Source: Arion vulgaris (lineage: Eukaryota > Mollusca > Gastropoda > Stylommatophora > Arionidae). Taken from it: a stretch of DNA of 64,000 nucleotides. The position numbers were made by a program, and so were the translations under genes. Where the stretch lies: positions 2,913,782-2,977,781 of the forward strand of contig CM036759.1 of assembly GCA_020796225.1 (NCBI GenBank), in the 5' to 3' direction. This document shows, one piece after another, positions 43,150 through 53,862 of this stretch; within the stretch, counting starts at the first letter, position 1; each line of letters starts with the position of its first letter. Below the pieces are notes generated by a model. That model did not search any database. It was not told the DNA's origin and saw nothing but the letters and a program-made list of their open reading frames with translations.

Positions 43150-43890
43150 TTAGGCTACCTCTGAAGTCAGTGTAAGGTTCACCTGAATGGCAAGGAACAC
43201 TGGTGAGTCACGAGTAAAGCTCACCTGAATGGCAAGGAACACTGGTGAGTGTCAGAGTAAAGCTCACCTGAATGGTGAGGAACACTGTTGAGTCAGAGTA
43301 AAGCTCACTTGAATGGCAAGGAACACTGTTGAGTCAGAGTAAAGCTCACCTGAATGGTGAGGAACACTGCTGAGTCAGTGTAAGGCTCACCTGAATGGTG
43401 AGGAACACTGTTGAGTCAGAGTAAAGCTCACCTGAATGGTGAGGAACACTGCTGAGTCAGTGTAAGGCTCACCTGAATGGTGAGGAACACTGTTGAGTCA
43501 GTGTAAGGCTCACCTGAATGGTGAGGAACACTGCTGAGTCAGTGTAAAGCTCACTTGAATGGTGAGGAACACTGCTGAGTCAGTGTAAGGCTCACCTGAA
43601 TGGTGAGGAACACTGCTGAGTCAGTGTAAGGCTCACCTGAATGGTGAGGAACACTGTTGAGTCAGTGTAAGGCTCACCTGAATGGTGAGGAACACTGTTG
43701 AGTCAGTGTAAGGCTCACCTGAATGGTGAGGAACACTGTTGAGTCAGAGTAAAGGTCACTTGAATGGTGAGGAACACTGGTGAGTCAGTGTAAGGCTCAC
43801 CTGAATGACGAAGGGCACTGGTGAAAATAAAAGCAAGCCTGCACTCAAAAATCAAAAGTGCAATGATTATGTCTGAATTCATAGTGGACG
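43150..43890 (+). repeat. SINE E with its 5' part expanded to a 41-bp array, about 16 copies
   Basis: Unit GTCAGTGTAAGGCTCACCTG then AATGGTGAGGAACACTGCTGA. After the last unit the SINE E body continues once (AAGCAAGCCTGCAC, GTCTGAATTCATAGTGGACG). Confidence 0.93.
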
Positions 43891-43974
43891 AACGAAAGCA
43901 TATTTTTGGTATACAACTATCTGTCTATATCCTCTTTGCGTCATAGTTCATATATGCATTTACTAGTAATCCCT

Positions 43975-44175
43975 ATTGTTGCTGGATGGCTGCTGTTCTA
44001 TCCATGGTATCCCATGTGAGTCCACACTCTTTCATCTCCCTTTGTACTATCCTTCACCTGGTTTCATTTGGTCTACCTCTTCCCTTTCTGTTCGTTATCC
44101 ATTGGAGAGCTGTTTTTGCTAGAGTCCAGTGACATTCTACACACACATACCCTAGTCATCTTCTTCCTCTGTCCA
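43975..44175 (-). pseudogene. LINE (family F) C-terminal scrap
   Basis: Reverse complement encodes a GRGRPNET-like basic motif and a CGLTWDTMD-like tail, paralleling 3740-3870. Confidence 0.55.
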
Positions 44176-44289
44176 TGGTTTGCCAGAGAAATACATTTAC
44201 TTTTCTTCTACAACTCCTCCTCTGATTGAGCAAAATATTTGCAGGATTCTCTAACAATATTTATTTTGAAAGTTCTCTAATTAAGATGA

Positions 44290-44965
44290 ATGCCTGTAGT
44301 CATTTATTTCTGTTATCAAATAGTTTATCCTGAGCAGAACTTTGCCACCCCAACAGTCCTTCAGAATTTGTTTCTCATAGGCCAAATATCCTGCCTCTGT
44401 AGCGGTTATGCTCAAACTATCAGTTACATCCCACGCCCGAGTGGTTACCGGGACCCAAATTTGGGGTGTAAAGAATAGAACCACTGAAATCGGCTGAAAT
44501 CGGATGCACGTATCCTAAACTTGTAGAAGTCTTATGTGTTTAGGGGCCTACCAAACCAATGTGCAACGTATACACGTTCTTGGCAAAGATCAAACATATC
44601 ACAAAAATTGATTAAAATTGGTTGTAAAGAACGAACGCAAAGAAGAAGATTACATCCTGAATCTATCTTATCTGTGGTCTTCCTCTTCTCTTTGCCAGAA
44701 TGTCTCCTTCCAAAATGGTCTTCTCCAACCCTTCGTGTCTCATTATATGTCCAAAATGCTCAAATTTCTCGTTCTTATTTGTAGCATCAGCCAGTTCTCT
44801 TTGAGTTCTTTCTGGATAGATCTATTTTGTTATCTTCTCTGTGTATGATATACGGAGGACTCTTCTGTAACACATATTCAAAAGCACCAATATGTTTTTC
44901 CACTGCCTTGTTAAATGAAACTTCTATATCATCACATCCATATGTTGCCACTGGGAATGTGCATG
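44290..44965 (-). pseudogene. LINE (family D) fragment interrupted by SINE B
   Basis: Collinear with 16500-17046. Minus strand includes FPVATYG, NKAVEKHIGAFEY and post-RT sequence. A SINE interrupts at 44432-44649, and the 5' side is cut by the family E LINE tail at about 44970. Confidence 0.75.
44432..44649 (+). mobile_element. SINE B, 218 bp, with 8-bp target duplication
   Basis: Flanked by TTACATCC at 44424-44431 and 44650-44657. Head CACGCCCGAGTGGTTACCGG (tRNA-like A-box), 3' end GAACG..AAAGAAGAAGA. Confidence 0.88.
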
Positions 44966-44969
44966 CTCC

Positions 44970-45645
44970 TATCAATCAATCAAGTGCCATGCCTGCCGGC
45001 GTAGGCGATCATGTCTCTCCACAACTCTCTTTGCTTGGTGCATGTAATCAGTTCTGACGTCGATATTTTGTCGAACCATGATGTCAGGCCATCTAACATC
45101 TTCTCCCTCTGTCTTCCACGATCTCTCCTTCCCTGAATTTTACCTGTAGTCACCAAATGTTCTAAACCTTCTCTTCGCATTATATGCCCGAAGAACCTTG
45201 ATTGTCGGATTCTTATTCTTTTGATAAGGTTTCTTTGTGTGCAGACCTGATTTAAAACCTCAACGTTTGTTTTCTTTGCTGTCCATGGAATTCTCAACAT
45301 TCTTCTGTAAAACCACATCTCTGTGGCTTCCAATGATCGTATTGATTGTTTGTTCAGTGTCCATGATTGCTGCCATACATCAGAATTGGTTCAATATAGC
45401 ATTGGAGTATTCGTTTTCGCAGTGTCATTGGTAGTGAGTTCACGAATAGTGTGTTCTTCATTTTCATAAAGCTGCTTTCGTTTGAGCTATTCTACTCCTA
45501 ATCTCTGTTGTACATCTTCCATCTGGTGTTAAGAATGTTCCTAGATACTTGAATCGATGGACTTGTTTCAGTGTTGTGTTATTTATTTTGATATTGCATG
45601 TTGGTGTTTCTTGTTTCTTGGAGACAACCTATAGCTATAGCTAAT
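44970..45645 (-). pseudogene. LINE (family E) RT thumb and C-terminal fragment
   Basis: From 45640 downward on the minus strand: RFKYLGTFLT-like, RSRIAQTKAAL, then ORF 45333-44980 with MEMWFYRRMLRIPWT-type sequence, [36 protein letters not shown], ending in a (TGAT)n tail at 44970. Frameshift near 45340. Confidence 0.8.
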
Positions 45646-45689
45646 TATAAAGTAATATTTCAGGAGTGCTACTTCAGTATATTCCACTA

Positions 45690-45915
45690 ATATGATTGTT
45701 GAGTCTACTGTTGTGTCCCAACTCATGCAATGTTTGCTTCTAAATGACCTCAATCGTAGTGTATAATATATACATCATCAATATGTGTGCAGTTTCAGTT
45801 TGGACTATCTTTATTGCACTTTGGATATGGCTATAGGTGCTCTAATCTCCTTCGCAATATCCCCAAATGCTTTCCAGTGACTAACCGTATGATTTCGATG
45901 TTGATTGATGAGCAG
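45690..45915. repeat. Dispersed repeat, copy 3 (diverged)
   Basis: Weak match to 29840-29972 and 40441-40580, ending GATGTTGATTGATGAG. Confidence 0.4.
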
Positions 45916-46917
45916 TGTTCTCATTCAGGTGATCATTAAAGAACTGCAGGAACTCCCTCTACCCACTATCCATCTCCAACACCCTGACCGAAATGTGCAT
46001 TTAATTCAGACTTATCAATTTGTTCATTAGCACAAATATTTTTGCATGTTCAGGTAAGTGAATCCATGTCAAACTCACAAGGCTGGAAGTATCTCCAGAT
46101 GATATCCACCCACTCACTCACACTCTGGCTGTTCTGTTATATGTCATTCTCAACCCAAATTCGAAGTGCATTAGTGTCAACTGAATTTATCATCTGTTTT
46201 GATTTCAATGACAAAAGACTTGTTTTGTTTTGTAGCACATTAAGAAATGAAATGAGACAAATGCGATGCCAGAAGAATAGAAGCTGTACAGACGCAATAT
46301 TATTCACCCTCAGGCATCTAGTGGAAAGAACTGTCAAATCTGACAAACACCTGCACGTTGCGTTTGTAGACCAGGAAAAAGCATTCGACCACATAGACAG
46401 AAACACGTGGAAAATATTGTCAATCTATGGGATTAATGACCACCTAATTAACCTGTGCAAGAGCCTCTATATAAACAGCCTGTGTACGATTTGAACAAGC
46501 ACAGGACTATTAGAAAAGTTCCATGTAGGGTAAGGAGTAAGACAAGGATGTGTATTATCTCCGCTGTTGTTCATCACGTATATCGATCAAATCTGTAAAA
46601 TAGCTAACACCAGCGAAGGAAGCGACCTTGGGAACTTAAATGAATTTATTTTTGCAGAGGATCTGGCAATCATATCAACAACAGAAGAACAGCTACAACA
46701 ACACATTGACTCCAGTTAACATGCAATGACTCCAACATGAGAATAAACATTGAAAAAAAACTGAAGTAATGACAGCTCATCATCTCCATCGACAAACATC
46801 AAAGCAAGACTTGACATACCTAGGCAGCATTTTGTCAAGCAAAACCTGGACATTGACATCAAACGATAGACAAAATCTAGTTACGACAGAGATGAAATGA
46901 CTGAAATGACTACGCCA

Positions 46918-47156
46918 CCCGTGTGGTACCGGGGCCTGCAAGCAAAGCAAAGAATAGTACCACTGCGACTTACAAGGCATGTCGTAATAGGCGACTGATG
47001 TAGGCCCTAGGGATGTTACCCTAGTAAATAAAAAGCATTGCAGAAATCGGATGTGCTGGCCTACTTGTAGGCGCATAACTGGCACAATGTACAATCACTC
47101 TTAGACTCAGATCACATACAAATAACACAAAGTGGTTGATATGGAGTGTTCGAAGA
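46918..47156 (+). mobile_element. SINE A, near full length
   Basis: Starts CCCGTGTGGTACCGGGGCC and ends GTTCGAAGAAAAAGAAA. Most complete + strand copy: AGTACCACTGCGACTTACAA, GTAGGCCCTAGGGATG, AAATCGGATGTGCTGGCC, GGCGCATAACTGGCAC. Confidence 0.88.
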
Positions 47157-47160
47157 AAAA

Positions 47161-48696
47161 GAAAATATCTAAGCAGAATGTTGGGAGTATCAGTAAGAGA
47201 CTAGTTTAGAAAATATCTAAGCAGAATGTTGGGAGTATCAGTAAGAGACTAGTTTAGAAAATATCTAAGCAGAATGTTGGGAGTATCAGTAAGAGACTAG
47301 TTTAGAAAATATCTAAGCAGAATGTTGGGAGTATCAGTAAGAGACTAGTTTAGAAAATATCTAAGCAGAATGTTGGGAGTATCAGTAAGAGACTAGTTTA
47401 GAAAATATCTAAGCAGAATGTTGGGAGTATCAGTAAGAGACTAGTTTAGAAAATATCTAAGCAGAATGTTGGGAGTATCAGTAAGAGACTAGTTTAGAAA
47501 ATATCTAAGCAGAATGTTGGGAGTATCAGTAAGAGACTAGTTTAGAAAATATCTAAGCAGAATGTTGGGAGTATCAGTAAGAGACTAGTTTAGAAAATAT
47601 CTAAGCAGAATGTTGGGAGTATCAGTAAGAGACTAGTTTAGAAAATATCTAAGCAGAATGTTGGGAGTATCAGTAAGAGACTAGTTTAGAAAATATCTAA
47701 GCAGAATGTTGGGAGTATCAGTAAGAGACTAGTTTAGAAAATATCTAAGCAGAATGTTGGGAGTATCAGTAAGAGACTAGTTTAGAAAATATCTAAGCAG
47801 AATGTTGGGAGTATCAGTAAGAGACTAGTTTAGAAAATATCTAAGCAGAATGTTGGGAGTATCAGTAAGAGACTAGTTTAGAAAATATCTAAGCAGAATG
47901 TTGGGAGTATCAGTAAGAGACTAGTTTAGAAAATATCTAAGCAGAATGTTGGGAGTATCAGTAAGAGACTAGTTTAGAAAATATCTAAGCAGAATGTTGG
48001 GAGTATCAGTAAGAGACTAGTTTAGAAAATATCTAAGCAGAATGTTGGGAGTATCAGTAAGAGACTAGTTTAGAAAATATCTAAGCAGAATGTTGGGAGT
48101 ATCAGTAAGAGACTAGTTTAGAAAATATCTAAGCAGAATGTTGGGAGTATCAGTAAGAGACTAGTTTAGAAAATATCTAAGCAGAATGTTGGGAGTATCA
48201 GTAAGAGACTAGTTTAGAAAATATCTAAGCAGAATGTTGGGAGTATCAGTAAGAGACTAGTTTAGAAAATATCTAAGCAGAATGTTGGGAGTATCAGTAA
48301 GAGACTAGTTTAGAAAATATCTAAGCAGAATGTTGGGAGTATCAGTAAGAGACTAGTTTAGAAAATATCTAAGCAGAATGTTGGGAGTATCAGTAAGAGA
48401 CTAGTTTAGAAAATATCTAAGCAGAATGTTGGGAGTATCAGTAAGAGACTAGTTTAGAAAATATCTAAGCAGAATGTTGGGAGTATCAGTAAGAGACTAG
48501 TTTAGAAAATATCTAAGCAGAATGTTGGGAGTATCAGTAAGAGACTAGTTTAGAAAATATCTAAGCAGAATGTTGGGAGTATCAGTAAGAGACTAGTTTA
48601 GAAAATATCTAAGCAGAATGTTGGGAGTATCAGTAAGAGACTAGTTTAGAAAATATCTAAGCAGAATGTTGGGAGTATCAGTAAGAGACTAGTTTA
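47161..48696 (+). repeat. 48-bp array, 32 apparently identical copies
   Basis: Unit GAAAATATCTAAGCAGAATG then TTGGGAGTATCAGTAAGAGACTAGTTTA. 1,536 bp = 32 x 48 exactly; I saw no variant unit by eye. It begins 4 bp after the SINE A end. Confidence 0.98.
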
Positions 48697-49164
48697 GAAA
48701 AGAAGACATGAGGAAAAAAAAGTGGGTACAACATCAGTACTGAACTTCATCAAGAAAAATTTAATGGTTCGATCACATAGCAGATTAACAACAGACAGTG
48801 CGCCTCACAGAACAATATTACTCTGATACAATGGATGCAAAGCAAAAGACCACAGAAATAACAGAGGCAGTGAAAAACACTACTTATTAAGCACAAACAA
48901 ATGCATTTTCTAGAAATCTCTTCTTATCCGGCCGGTGTGAGGAAAAACAGGTTTAGAGAAAAGAAATGTTGCTAGTTTACATGGAAGAATATGTGACATT
49001 TGTATTATTCATCCCAACACAACGATTTTTGGCAAAGACTTTCTTATACATTTTTAGATCAACCTTCTTTTGTACTTGTCATATTTATGTTTAGGAACAA
49101 GAGTATGACAGGGATGTCTTCTATTACCTTTGTTGTTCTAAATGACTAGGCTAGATTATGATGG

Positions 49165-49245
49165 TACCTTCCTCTTTGAATGCTCCATCTTGACCACTTG
49201 TTAACCACGCTGTGTGATTTGTATGTGATCTGAGCCTAAGAGAAC
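49165..49245 (-). mobile_element. SINE A 3' fragment
   Basis: TTTGAATGCTCCATCTTGAC, CACTTGTTAACCACGCTGTG, GATCTGAGCCTAAGAG. Confidence 0.8.
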
Positions 49246-49249
49246 CACT

Positions 49250-50640
49250 GCGGATAGATAAAGCTGCTGTTGAAGCCTATGAAAGGAGCAAAGAATGAAT
49301 CAAGATCACCCCAACTACTTGTTAAGAATTGGCAACAGAATTAAACAAAAGTCAATCCTCCATCACGTCAGTGAAATCAAAGACAGATACCACCTTCCAG
49401 AAACAAGACAACAGCTGCAGAGAGTAATAGCAAATTTACCACCACAAACACTCTTGAATGCACCTGAAATTAGAACAAAATTGATAGATGAAGCAACACA
49501 ACGCTCCGACCCATTCAGCCTTATGATAGCATCTCAAAGAATCATTGATGCCTATCCCCAGAATGGGTACATGTCTATACTGACGGATCTGCATTTAAAG
49601 CCATCATCAAAGCAGGTTACAGATACAGAGTATATATATATGCAGTACACAGACAGATTGTCCAAAGAGCTGGTTGTTGCATGCAGGGAGATATGTTCTA
49701 ATTATGAGGCTGAAATTCATGCGTTAGAAGCAGCTTTGCATCACCTGAAGACTTTTCGATGTCTTTCCATCAAACGAACAAAACATTATTATTTTCATTT
49801 TAACAGATTCAATATCTGCCCTTCAAGCTCTAGAAGATGGTGGACATTATAAATCTGAACTCTCCCATCTAGCCCTAGATATTGACAAACTTGTTACATG
49901 ACATCAAAATAACTATGCAGTGGATCCCTGGACATTCAAACACACCTGAAAATGATAAAGCAGATAGGCTAGCCAAGAAAGGGTCAACATAAGAACAACT
50001 AATCACGGCAACAACTCTCCATACAGCAAAGCAAATCCTAATGACAACAAATAAAATTTAGCTGAACCAATGGGCCGTGGGAGACACAAGGAAGAGAGGT
50101 TTACAGACATATGGCCAGCTAACTTTACTAACCTTAATGACAACATCAACCACCTTACAAGAAGAGATCAGACCACCATATTTAGACTCGAACCCTTTCC
50201 GCCTACCCAGCGTGTTCGTAGCGCGTTGGATGACAGGTGACAAGCTCCCTGTGAGCGCGGGTTCAATTCCGGGGCTGGCAGAAAAAGCCACAGGTTCTCC
50301 AGATTTACAGTGTTCATGGCACCGAACCGAAGGGTTATGATGTCCATGGCACCGAGCGAAGAGCTGAAAGTTCAAGTGCTTCTGGATCTAAAAGAACAAA
50401 GACTCCAAACCCAACACATAACACTTAAAAATCACTTGAACAGAATTCAACCACAATACACTCCAGAGTGCCAGCTGTGTGCACATCATCATGAAACTGT
50501 TCACCACCACAACACACTCCAGAGTGCCAGCTGTGTTTACTTCATCATGAAACCGTTCACCACCACATCTTCATGTGTCAAGCACTAGATGACATCAGAA
50601 AGACCCTCCTTCCTCCAAGGCCAGAGAAATGTAACATTAT
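49250..50640 (+). pseudogene. LINE RNase H and Cys/His tail fragment
   Basis: 49295-49620 gives post-RT sequence (NRIKQKSILHHVSEIKDRYH). A second frame at 49565 reads WVHVYTDGSAFKAIIKAGY, the RNase H start; then NYEAEIHALEAAL (Glu), an IILTDSISAL-like block (Asp) and MQWIPGHSNTPENDKADRLA (His...Asp) at about 49915-49975. The tail (RDQTTIFRL, CQLCAHHHETVHHH) follows with a roughly 50-bp internal duplication near 50490-50560. A tRNA-like piece interrupts at 50205-50290. Confidence 0.8.
50205..50290 (+). other. tRNA-like insert (SINE head or pseudogene)
   Basis: GCGTGTTCGTAGCGCGTTGG fits a D-arm and GCGGGTTCAATTCCGGGGC a T-arm; CCAGC near the start can pair with GCTGG at the end. It splits the LINE tail. 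Not confidently functional. Confidence 0.45.
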
Positions 50641-50737
50641 ACGGAACAAAAGAACAACTTACAAACACATGCAGATGCCACTACATAGTATTGGGCTGAA
50701 GGGCAAGAGCTCAAGCACCGCTGGATCATTGAAGAAG

Positions 50738-50925
50738 AGCCTAAGAGCGATTGTACATTGTGCCAGTTATGCGCCTAGAAGTAGGCCAGCAGATCCGATT
50801 TCTGCGATGCTTTTTATTTACTAGGGTAGCTTCCATAGGTCCTACATCAGTCGCCTCTTATGATATGCCTTGTAAGTCGCAGTGGTACTATTATTTGTTT
50901 CCTTGCGAGCCCGGCACACCATGGC
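50738..50925 (-). mobile_element. SINE A fragment, 3' end missing
   Basis: CCTAAGAGCGATTGTACATT through GCGAGCCCGGCACACCATGG, minus strand. Confidence 0.85.
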
Positions 50926-50939
50926 GATGAAGGTACCAG

Positions 50940-51420
50940 TAACTACCACCAGGAATGGAATTCAACAGAGCAGCTGGACTTTGCTGATGACATAGTCCTT
51001 CTGTGTCATGGATAGAGACAGATAGAGATGTCCGAATAAGTATACAGAAGCCAAGAGGCACTAGGCAAGCTATGGAAGTCTAAAAAATGTAATCTAGAAC
51101 CAAGATTAGAATATTTAACTTCAATGAAAGCAGTTCTGCTGTATGGGTCAGAAACAAGGAGAATGACTAAAACAATAATGCATAAACTGTAAACATACAT
51201 CAACTGGTGTCTGCACAGAATAGAGGGACTGAGATGGTATGATAAATGAGAAGCTTATGGAGAATAAGACCGATCCAACTTAACCAAGAGGTAAAAAAAA
51301 TACACTAGTGGGATAGGACACACCTTGAGAAAATCGGAGGGATTACAAGAAGGGCCATTCCTGGAAAGTAAAAGAAGACTAATGTACTCGAAGAGGTGAC
51401 GGTGAACAGTTTCATGACAA
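50940..51420 (+). pseudogene. LINE (family B) fragment, heavily decayed
   Basis: WTLLMT- and RDRDRCPNKY-like scraps, then GTCTAAAAAATGTAATCTAG and sequence matching the family B domain (RIFNFNESSSAVWVRNK in shifting frames). Many stops. Confidence 0.5.
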
Positions 51421-51479
51421 TGTGCACACAGTTGTCACTGTAGTTTAGTTATGTTTATGTAATTGTTAAGTGTTATGTT

Positions 51480-52440
51480 CGGAATTGAAAACTTACGATC
51501 TGATTTCTCCTTGTAAGGTAGTTGATGTTATCATTCAGGTTTGGGTTGGTCATGTGTCTGTAGACCTCCATTGTCTTCCATAACCTATCTGTTTAGTCAC
51601 ATTTATTTACTTGCTATTTTTAGGATTTGTTTTGCTTTTATGGAAAGTTATTGTGATTGGATGTTCTTATGTTGATCCTTCTTAGCGACCTGTCTGCCTT
51701 ATCCTTTCAGATGTATTTCAATGTTCAGGAATCCATTGCATAGTTATTTTGATGTCATGTGATGTAACAAGTTGGTCAATATCTTAGGCTAACCACTGAC
51801 AGTAACAAGAGATCATTCTTCATGTACTTCTCTCTGCTGGCACTCATATATCTGTTCTTCAGCAGTTTTGATGTTCTCTAGTGAACACACCTGTCAATAA
51901 AGTTCTCTAGCTCATCCATCCAATATTTGTATCCTGATGCTCATTTCTCTTATGATTTCCCTGTACAGTGAATGTTGTACATCAAAGTTGATTTGTAGGT
52001 AGGTCTGTGCTTGATAAATTCTTGTTTTGTTTTCCATGATTGGAAAGTCAAGAAGGTAATGTATTACCCTGCACAATGTGTCTTTAGTGCACCCAAGTTT
52101 AATGCACATAGCTGGGAGTCAGGATCACCAGAGCATACACAATCACTCACAGACATGACTATACCCAGGTATAAGAGACATCTGCACACAGTTTGCTGTA
52201 GTCATTATCCTCATCAATGGTCAAGCCCTTCCTTACTTTCATTACCATATGGTCTATATGTTCTGTAAATGAACGGCTTCGATCAAATCACAATCCTAGA
52301 TATTTCCTTGTCCGAGACCTCCACAACCTCTGAACATAAAATCATAGCGTTGAGTATTGGCAATACAGTTATTCAGAGAGAACCATGTGACTGCTGTCTT
52401 GGTTGTGTTGACTAGTGCTTCCGCTTCCCCAGACCACCTA
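51480..52440 (-). pseudogene. LINE RT thumb and post-RH fragment
   Basis: Minus strand from 52440: LVNTTKTAVTWFSLN, then EHIDHMVMKVRKGLTIMRIM near 52200, LGCTKDTLCRVIHYLL (52109-51912), and near 51500 VYRHMTNPNLNDNINYLTRR, which also follows RNase H in the copy at 49250-50640. RNase H itself is missing. Confidence 0.65.
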
Positions 52441-53129
52441 CTTATGTGGTCGAGACAGATACATCATGACTATGTATCATAAACAGACACATGATATCAA
52501 TATATATCAATACATGAAACAACACAGACACAACACACTAATCATTGAAACAGTGATCTGGTTAATGACAACTTTGTGTTGTTTGTGTTTTTTCCTTCAA
52601 GTTTTACTCAGTTGATAATGTTTTGTGGACAATGATACAGATGGCCAATATGAAAAAAGACATGTTTCAGCTTTCATGCTATGTAAAATAAAAATCTGTC
52701 ATCTCTTTCACACCAGCAAGTACATTTGTTATTGTTGTTGTTGTCAGGTAGTAGTATTAGAAAAAACACTCACATATTTATCACAAACATAACCAAATAA
52801 AAACCACTCAGAGACACAAGCTGAATGCCTTCATAGTTTGGAAACCTGCTCTAGCTTGTGACCATGTTCAAGCAGACTGTCTCTATGAGTTATGTACTAA
52901 CTACATCAAGCTTAGACAAGATGCAGTAAGTGTATGCAGACATCAGCTCCAAGTGAAGATCCATATTTACACAACTAGTAGACAAATGAAAACTTGAAAT
53001 GACAGCATACAAAAGCATCTATATCGTTTGTCTCACTTATCAGAAAAAAATGAATGTGTTTGTTGACATTGATAAAGTCTGCTAGACATTATGGCATTTG
53101 TAACAAATCACAGAAAATTGTTTCCATTG
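52441..53129. other. No recognisable feature
   Basis: AT-rich; no ORF resembling a known family on either strand. Confidence 0.4.
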
Positions 53130-53862
53130 TGAAACTTATGTACATGTGTGACATGGAGGAGACATGTATGTGAAATGTGTGACATTGAGGGGACATGTAT
53201 GTGAATGTGACATGGAGGGACATGTATTTAAGTGTGACATGGAGGGACATGTATGTGAAATGTGTGACATGGAGGGGACATGTATGTGAAATGTGTGACA
53301 TGGAGGGGACATGTATGTGAAATGTGTGACATGGAGGGGACATGTATGTGAAATGTGTGACATGGAGGGGACATGTATGTGAAATGTATGACATGGAGGG
53401 GACATGTATGTGTAATGTGTGACATGGAGGGACATGTATTGAATGTGGGGGATGGAGGGGACATGTATGTGAAATGTGTAGGGTAGATGTAAGTGCTACA
53501 TGGAGGTACACAATATCTGAGTGCTACGCAATATATGACAAGTGGCACATACAGGTACATGAAATGTGAGTTGTGTTTAATGTGTGAGTGACACGATTGA
53601 GTGAGACATGGAGATTTACACCATATGATTGAGACATACGGAGATTTACACATAGTGATGAAATGTGAGTTGTGTCTTGATGTATGAGTGGACATGGAGA
53701 TCTATGATTGAGTGGTATGTAGGAGTGAGACATGAAGATCTATATGATATGAGTGGTATGTGAGGGAGTGAGTGAAACATGGAGATCGATAAGATATGAG
53801 TGGTAAACGAGGGAGTGAGACTCAATGCGAGTGGGGCATGAAGAAACAAGATATGTGTGTGG
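53130..53862. repeat. 32-bp array (about 10 copies) grading into degenerate repeats
   Basis: Unit GACATGTATGTGAAATGTGT then GACATGGAGGGG, regular to about 53480. From there to 53862 a looser family (GAGTGAGACATGGAGAT..A, ATATGAGTGGTATG) continues, and resumes at 54865-54960 beyond the Penelope insertion. Confidence 0.9.

Larger units (their letters stand above)
46040..48870 (+). pseudogene. LINE (family C) ORF2, interrupted by a SINE and a giant array
   Basis: 46240-46490 encodes RNEMRQMRCQKNRSCTDAIL then HVAFVDQEKAFDHIDRN with the first catalytic Asp; frameshifted parts give GVRQGCVLSPLLFITYIDQ, FIFAEDLAIISTTEE (Glu-Asp where Asp-Asp is expected) and YLGSIL-like sequence. SINE A sits at 46918-47156. 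The array unit encodes RKYLSRMLGVSVRD, the post-RT block. After it the frame continues EDMRKKKVGTTSVLNFIKK to about 48870. Confidence 0.75.

Noticed and set aside
53089..53695. His/Pro/Ser-rich minus ORFs (up to 155 codons)
   Set aside because: Translation of a 32-bp repeat and its degenerate flank.
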